A DNA stretch of 64,000 nucleotides from Desulforamulus reducens MI-1 (GTDB taxonomy: Bacteria; Bacillota; Desulfotomaculia; Desulfotomaculales; Desulfotomaculaceae): positions 1-64,000 of the forward strand of contig NC_009253.1 of assembly GCF_000016165.1 (NCBI RefSeq). The letters are read 5' to 3'. The position numbers were made by a program, and so were the translations under genes. Positions 59,415 to 64,000 of this stretch are shown piece after piece. Within the stretch, counting starts at the first letter, position 1. Every line of letters begins with the position of its first letter. The notes under the pieces are model-generated. The model was not told the DNA's origin. It was given only the letters and a program-made list of their open reading frames with translations, and searched no databases.

Positions 59415-59660
59415 ATGGAATTCAAAGGTCGTACCCTGGAATTAACCAAAGCTGATTGGACTCTTTTCCCCGGTCTGTGTAAGGGTTGTGGTCTGTGCAT
59501 CCAAAAATGCCCTAAAAAATGCATTTCCTGGTCCAAAGTACTGGGTGTGTATGGCACCCCCTCGGTAGAAGCCAATGACGAATGTATTGCCTGTGGTATC
59601 TGCCAGATGGTATGCCCCGACACAGCGATCCGTGTGGATAAGAAAAAAGCGCAGGCTTAA
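59415..59660 (+). CDS. 2-oxoacid:ferredoxin oxidoreductase, delta (ferredoxin-like) subunit
   Basis: An 81-residue protein with two [4Fe-4S] motifs, CKGCGLCIQKCPKKC and CIACGICQMVCPD, passing electrons from the TPP site to external ferredoxin. AGGGGGGGAAATC precedes ATG 59415. It is the last gene of the operon, closed by a strong terminator. Confidence 0.95.
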   Translation: MEFKGRTLELTKADWTLFPGLCKGCGLCIQKCPKKCISWSKVLGVYGTPSVEANDECIACGICQMVCPDTAIRVDKKKAQA

Positions 59661-59676
59661 GGGTCTGGCATAAAAA

Positions 59677-59711
59677 AGAAGCATTCCCGTTTTAGGGAAT
59701 GCTTCTTTTTT
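59677..59711 (+). terminator. Terminator of the oxidoreductase operon
   Basis: 12-bp stem AGAAGCATTCCC/GGGAATGCTTCT with loop GTTTTA and a T-run. Confidence 0.95.
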
Positions 59712-59714
59712 GCC

Positions 59715-59763
59715 ATTCTTTTAGGGTCACACCGTCGGCTGATGGCTGAAGGCCCGACCCGCT
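59715..59763. repeat. Heptad repeat between the oxidoreductase and ger operons
   Basis: GGGTCACACCG and GCCCGACCC bound the heptads GGCTGATGGCTGAAGGC. It belongs to the degenerate family described under findings. Confidence 0.6.
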
Positions 59764-60850
59764 AGCCTTTCCCTTTAGCTCTCACCACCGCCGCGATCAA
59801 CAGTACCAACGGTATGCCGTATTCAAAGGGTATAGCATATACAGTCCAAATTCTCTTGGCAAACTCTGCTTCTTCTATGGTATTGGAGTAGGCAATGATA
59901 GAATAAACCATAATTAAGGCGCCGGCTGGGAAAATCAAGGGTTTATAGTCGGACAATCTAGCCCAGTGGGAGGCGCTCAGCACAAAGGCATAATAACAGA
60001 TGAGAAACTTGCAGACAGAAAAAATAAACCAACTTAAAGCCAATAAAGGTACAATCAGGTTACTTCCTGAAGCATTGGTAACAGAGATTAAAACAGCGTC
60101 AGCAGTTCTGGCTACCATATCGGCACCCAGGACAATTACAGGCGTTGCCAGGGCAAAAACACCAGCCAGTGCTGTAGTTAAAAGACCCGTTGAAAGATAA
60201 AGATTTAGGTTCTTAATATCTTTAATATGAAAAATGACCATACCAAACAAAACAATTTCCCCCATTGGAAAAGTCGCTTGGTTAAGGCTGGCGTGAATTA
60301 CCGGAGCCCAGCCATGGCTCAATACAGGCAATAAGTTATCCAGTTTTGCCGTTTTGGTGGAGAAGGTAATTATTATAAGGTAAAATGGTATATTTAAAAG
60401 CATTAGAATACTAAAGGCCCGGGTTATAGTTTCAATACCAAGCCTCAGGGCAAAGGTCCCAAGAGTGACTATAAATAGATGCGTAACCCACAAAGGGGTT
60501 TCAAATAGGACTGCTACATGAATATAACTGCCGATATTACGTAAAACCAAGGAGCTTAAGTGGAAGGCAAACCAAATCGTTAAAAGTCCCAATAGTTTAC
60601 CAGGTATTCCCAGGATAGAAGAACTGTATTGTACCAGAGATTGCCCCGGGAATCTTCTATTTAGTGCCACCAGCATAGCTACCAGCCCCAGGCCGGGAAT
60701 CGCTGCCAGTGGAGGTGTCATCCATGAGTCCTGATGGGCTAAAGCAGCGGCAGAAGTGGGCACCAGTATGGTCGCTGTACCAATGGTAAAGCCCACAAGT
60801 AAAAGAAAACATTGTTTAGGCGAAATGTACTGGTTTTGCAAGTTAATCAC
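59762..60850 (-). CDS. Spore germinant receptor permease subunit (GerB family)
   Basis: A 362-residue integral membrane protein of the endospore-permease family (GerAB/GerKB type), related to amino-acid permeases, with about ten hydrophobic segments. In germinant receptors this B subunit binds the germinant. The N-terminus (YISPKQCFLLLVGFTIGTA) is typical. The start is GTG 60850; the ribosome binding site is weak. Order on the minus strand is gerA (partial), gerC, a small membrane protein, gerB, which looks like one operon. Confidence 0.88.
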   Translation of the reverse strand: MINLQNQYISPKQCFLLLVGFTIGTATILVPTSAAALAHQDSWMTPPLAAIPGLGLVAMLVALNRRFPGQSLVQYSSSILGIPGKLLGLLTIWFAFHLSSLVLRNIGSYIHVAVLFETPLWVTHLFIVTLGTFALRLGIETITRAFSILMLLNIPFYLIIITFSTKTAKLDNLLPVLSHGWAPVIHASLNQATFPMGEIVLFGMVIFHIKDIKNLNLYLSTGLLTTALAGVFALATPVIVLGADMVARTADAVLISVTNASGSNLIVPLLALSWFIFSVCKFLICYYAFVLSASHWARLSDYKPLIFPAGALIMVYSIIAYSNTIEEAEFAKRIWTVYAIPFEYGIPLVLLIAAVVRAKGKG

Positions 60851-60872
60851 TCTTTAATTTAATATTATTGTT

Positions 60873-60952
60873 TAGAGTCCTAGTTGTTAGCCTTAGTTTT
60901 TAGGCCACAGCTAATGGCTGCAGACTAGATCCGATAGTCATGTCCTTTAGCC
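60873..60952. repeat. Degenerate repeat inside the ger operon
   Basis: TTAGCCTTAG, CACAGCTAATGGCTGCAG and similar words in the gap between the gerB and small-protein genes resemble the heptad family but with weaker periodicity. Confidence 0.4.
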
Positions 60953-60954
60953 GA

Positions 60955-61209
60955 TCAGGTCCAGGTCCCCAGCAGTTGCTCCAGTTGTTTGGCTAAGGGT
61001 TCAAAAATTACCTCTATCAGCTTGGTTGGGTTGGGCATATCAATATCCAGGGCCAGACCGTAGCTGTAGACCATGGCTGGTAACAGCAAGATGGAAAAGG
61101 CCAGCAAATCCCGCCACATTTTTTGCACCACCAGTCGGGGTACCTCCAATATAATAATGATGATATAAGCCAGGGAAATGAATAACAGGTTGAACAGCAT
61201 AGCTTTCAC
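60955..61209 (-). CDS. Small membrane protein of the ger operon
   Basis: An 84-residue protein with two hydrophobic segments (FNLLFISLAYIIIIILEVP and LLAFSILLLPAMVYSYGLAL, residues about 5-24 and 35-55) and a short polar tail. Small D-type subunits with two membrane spans accompany some germinant receptors; this may be one. Start GTG 61209 or ATG 61200. It begins three bases after the gerC stop, so it is coupled to it. Confidence 0.7.
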   Translation of the reverse strand: MKAMLFNLLFISLAYIIIIILEVPRLVVQKMWRDLLAFSILLLPAMVYSYGLALDIDMPNPTKLIEVIFEPLAKQLEQLLGTWT

Positions 61210-61212
61210 CGC

Positions 61213-62421
61213 CTACTTGTTTTTTTTCCGAGGATTAACAGAGGTAGTAATCAGGCCGGTAGTTTTTATTTTGCCATCTACCGTCACTTCCACCTCCAGA
61301 TCCTTAAACAGCTCAGGCCAGCTCTGGGCCAATTCCTTATCCCATTCTTTGGGAAAATGTTGGTGGACAACTCGGCCAAAACCCAGGACATCGGTGTTTA
61401 GTTCCTGGGCTCTGGTTATTGCGGCCATTACTTCCTCTTTAACTACCGTATTCATTTGCTGCTCAATATCTTTAACTACCTTTTTATCCAGCTCATAGAT
61501 GCCGGGGAGGGCTTCAGCAAGACTACCGGTGACTTTTATCTCAACCTTCATCACCAGTTGGCCGTCCTGTACCACGGGCTTCAGCTTACTAGAGGAGCCA
61601 AACATTTCTACAGAAAGCCTTTGTTTTTCCTTCTCTAATACCAGAACACCAGATTTAATCTCGCCCTTGATAAATAACAATCCTCTGCTTTCCTTGGTGT
61701 TAAACCAGCCCACCATTTTATCCTCATGGAATACGGCTGTATCACTAATTTTTATTTCATATTCCCGGGGTGCTTCCTGGACTCTGGAGGTAAGTTTGTT
61801 CATATCCTTCATGGGGCCCTTAAAAAAATTAACCCCGGCCGTGAAGGGCTGTGTGTCGGGATTATCCATCGTCCTCAGAAAATCACCTAAACTAGTTACG
61901 GCGTACTTGGCGTTGCGATTCCTTGTTTTGATGACATCAGCCATAATTTTAGTGGGGGGCTGAAAGGCCATTTCTCTTGTTTGCATAACGTCATTTAAAT
62001 CGCCCTGGGCAATTAACACCCAGGTACTTTGCTTAATTTCCGGATCTCTCTCTAAAAAATCAATAGCCTCCAGCAAGCCCTTTCTGGCTAACCTTTCTGA
62101 AAACACAATAACTTGTGCATGGGACCAAAAAAGGGGGGTGGGGGACTGGAGTGTTAGATCTCGAATGGCATCAAACAGAGTTTCGCCAGTGGCATACCAG
62201 TTGTGAAAGGATATAACCTCACCGGTTTTGTCCCCGCCCCCTGCCCCGGGTTGCTGAGGTATCATTGTTTGGCCAATTACTATAATTTTGCCGTCTTCTG
62301 TTTGATCAATGCCTGCACCTATAATAATTCCAGTATTTTCTGCCTCCCGGTGATCCCAGCAGCCAGAACTAAAGAAAGTTATAAAAAAGATCGCCAGCAA
62401 GGGGATTAACTTAGCTTTCAT
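61213..62421 (-). CDS. Spore germination lipoprotein (Ger(x)C family)
   Basis: The 402-residue C subunit of a germinant receptor. A signal peptide ends in the lipobox FSSGC (Cys about residue 21), followed by WDHREAENTGIIIGAGID, a family signature. It is anchored on the outer face of the spore inner membrane. AAAGAAAGGAGC precedes the ATG. It lies 14 bases after gerA. Confidence 0.93.
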   Translation of the reverse strand: MKAKLIPLLAIFFITFFSSGCWDHREAENTGIIIGAGIDQTEDGKIIVIGQTMIPQQPGAGGGDKTGEVISFHNWYATGETLFDAIRDLTLQSPTPLFWSHAQVIVFSERLARKGLLEAIDFLERDPEIKQSTWVLIAQGDLNDVMQTREMAFQPPTKIMADVIKTRNRNAKYAVTSLGDFLRTMDNPDTQPFTAGVNFFKGPMKDMNKLTSRVQEAPREYEIKISDTAVFHEDKMVGWFNTKESRGLLFIKGEIKSGVLVLEKEKQRLSVEMFGSSSKLKPVVQDGQLVMKVEIKVTGSLAEALPGIYELDKKVVKDIEQQMNTVVKEEVMAAITRAQELNTDVLGFGRVVHQHFPKEWDKELAQSWPELFKDLEVEVTVDGKIKTTGLITTSVNPRKKNK

Positions 62422-62435
62422 GGCTGCTCCTTTCT

Positions 62436-64000
62436 TTAGCCTAGTTTATCCGGTGTACCCGGTTGTAGATTTTCCTTCATGCGCTGCCTGTTGCGCTGTA
62501 CCAACTCCTGAGGGCGATTAACTTTGCTCCAGTGGGCTGACCTTAACAGGGTATCCTTGATACCATCCCAGTTAAAGGGGGCAATGGGTGAAAGGTAGGG
62601 AACCCCGAAGCTCCTTAATGAACATAGGTGCAGCAATACGGCCAGTAGGCCTACCATCAACCCGAAAAGGCCCAGAACGGCGCTAAGAAGCATTAAGGGA
62701 AAACGAATTAGCCGAACGGCAGTGCTTAGGCTGTACTGGGGTATGGTAAAGGAGGCAACACCCGTTGCGGCTACAATAATAATCATTAGCGGGGATACTA
62801 TATTGGCCTGGACCGCCGCCTGGCCAAGAACCAGTGCCCCAACAATGCTGATGGTGTTTGAAATATTAGCCGGTAGACGAATTGCTGCTTCCCGAATGGT
62901 CTCAAATAAAACTTCCATTATTAAGGCTTCTACCACCGCCGGAAAGGGTACGCCCTTTCGGGCTGCAGCTACGCTGACAAACAAGGTGGTGGGCAGCATT
63001 TCTTGGTGAAAGGTGGTAATGGCTATGTATAAAGAAGGTAAGGTTAAGGCCAAAAATAAAGAGAAAAATCTTAACCACCGGACAAAGGTTGACCACTGGT
63101 ACTTAGTATAATAATCTTCTGACGTTTGCAGGAAGGACATTAACTCACCCGGAGCGATTAGAACAAGGGGGGTGGTATCGGTTAATATTGCCACCCTGCC
63201 TTCCAATAAATCCCCTGCCACCCGGTCCGGTCGCTCTGTATTACCCAATTGGGGAAAGGGAGAACGGGGATTGTCTACGATAAAGCTTTCCAGGTAACCG
63301 CTCTCCAGGATAGCATCCGTTTCAATTCTCCTCAGCCTTTCACGTACTTCCTCAATTAGTCCCTCGGAAGCGAGGCCTTTGATATAGACAATGGAAATGT
63401 TGGTGCTGCTGATCTTGCCCAGCGTAATATTTTCAAACACTAGATTTGGGGTTACCAGCCTTTTACGCAGCAGGCTAATGTTAATGGAAATATTCTCCAC
63501 AAAGGCTTCCCGGGGTCCCCGTACGGCATTTTCGTAATGGGGTTCCGGAATGCTTCTGCTCTTATAGCCTTTGCTGCTAATAATAAAACAATGGGCAAAG
63601 CCTTCCACAAACAGGGCTACTTCGCCGGTAAGAACGTTAGATACCACTCCCTGGAAATGGTTGAAGGTTTCCATTTGGGCCCGGGAAATAAGTCCGCCGT
63701 TGGTTAATAATTTTAGCATTTCGCTACCGGAGCTGTCTTTCAGGCGGGGTTCCAGCAACGGCTTCATGATTTCTCCACCCAGCAGGGCAGGGTCAATCAT
63801 GCTGTCCAGAAAAATAATGGCAGCCTCTAGGGTTTGGTCGTGGCCCAGGACGAATTTTCTCTGAACATAGTCGGCATTATGGCCCAGGAGATTATTAATA
63901 TGGTTAAGGTTACGGTTAAGGTTATGATCTACCTTAAGGGAGATTAGCTCTTCCCTGGTATAGGGCTGAGTTGGGTTTATATTTTCACCAGGTTTGTCTT
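62436..64000 (-). CDS. Spore germinant receptor A subunit (GerA family), 5' end outside window
   Basis: GerA-family membrane protein. The frame is open to the window edge: upstream of the internal ATG 63800 it continues without stop (QRKFVLGHDQTLEAAIIFLDS). So the visible part is about 521 residues, lacking only the N-terminus. It has the soluble N-terminal domain and four to five membrane segments near the C-terminus, with the family segment VALFVEGFAHCFIIS and RSPFPQLGNTERPDRVAG. It forms the receptor with the gerB and gerC products. Confidence 0.93.
   Translation of the reverse strand, partial: DKPGENINPTQPYTREELISLKVDHNLNRNLNHINNLLGHNADYVQRKFVLGHDQTLEAAIIFLDSMIDPALLGGEIMKPLLEPRLKDSSGSEMLKLLTNGGLISRAQMETFNHFQGVVSNVLTGEVALFVEGFAHCFIISSKGYKSRSIPEPHYENAVRGPREAFVENISINISLLRKRLVTPNLVFENITLGKISSTNISIVYIKGLASEGLIEEVRERLRRIETDAILESGYLESFIVDNPRSPFPQLGNTERPDRVAGDLLEGRVAILTDTTPLVLIAPGELMSFLQTSEDYYTKYQWSTFVRWLRFFSLFLALTLPSLYIAITTFHQEMLPTTLFVSVAAARKGVPFPAVVEALIMEVLFETIREAAIRLPANISNTISIVGALVLGQAAVQANIVSPLMIIIVAATGVASFTIPQYSLSTAVRLIRFPLMLLSAVLGLFGLMVGLLAVLLHLCSLRSFGVPYLSPIAPFNWDGIKDTLLRSAHWSKVNRPQELVQRNRQRMKENLQPGTPDKLG

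Overview
The window looks like the replication-origin region of a low-GC, endospore-forming, anaerobic Firmicute of the Desulfotomaculum/Desulforamulus (Peptococcaceae) type. Evidence for this: DnaA boxes and dnaA-dnaN-rlbA-recF-remB-gyrB-gyrA in the order typical of Firmicutes; a long Bacillus-type SRP RNA with an Alu domain; bofA and an operon of spore germinant-receptor genes; pyruvate formate-lyase, a 2-oxoacid:ferredoxin oxidoreductase and a fragment of heterodisulfide reductase subunit A, which all point to anaerobic metabolism; and large inserts inside the 16S and 23S genes, a trait I recall from Desulfotomaculum. The genus is an inference; the exact species cannot be fixed from the sequence alone.

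Layout. 1-9.5 kb: bipartite oriC around dnaA, then the replication and topoisomerase genes. 9.6-16.0 kb: an rRNA operon with three tandem promoters, 16S, tRNA-Ile, tRNA-Ala, 23S, 5S and a terminator. Its 16S carries one insert and its 23S carries three, all edged by inverted arrays of a TTCGANN heptamer; one of them encodes an S23-type four-helix-bundle protein. 16-26.6 kb: an HD/HD-GYP protein, pdxST (PLP synthesis), a serine T-box leader with a class V aminotransferase and serA, serS, two serine tRNAs, a CBS membrane protein, three arginine tRNAs, tadA and tRNA-Ser(CGA).

26.55-37.80 kb: a genomic island integrated inside tRNA-Ser(CGA). It supplies a new 3' half for the tRNA and leaves the displaced original half at its far end. 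It holds a tyrosine integrase, an ImmR/ImmA-like pair, a decayed three-gene transposon, an McrBC restriction locus with a frameshifted mcrC, a two-gene winged-helix plus nucleotidyltransferase (AbiE-like) cassette, and an unusually GC-rich, strongly structured non-coding stretch. 37.8-49.6 kb is further accessory DNA: an MqsR-like toxin with an MqsA-like/Panacea antitoxin, an hdrA remnant, a frameshifted IS110-family element, a soluble chemotaxis receptor, a cold-shock protein and DEAD-box helicase pair, pflBA under a ZTP riboswitch, and a zinc-finger anti-sigma-like protein without a sigma gene beside it.

49.8-64 kb: the ancestral order resumes with tRNA-Ser(GGA), SRP RNA, a TGS/uridine-kinase-like protein, dnaX-ybaB-recR-bofA, a P-loop protein with the four genes of a 2-oxoacid:ferredoxin oxidoreductase, and on the minus strand a ger operon that runs off the window. 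In Bacillus subtilis the tadA-scr-dnaX-yaaK-recR-bofA block is continuous, so about 23 kb of accessory DNA separates tadA from the SRP RNA gene here. A second theme is a family of degenerate 7-bp-periodic palindromic repeats, in rRNA spacers, around recR/bofA and around the ger operon, resembling in architecture the rRNA inserts.
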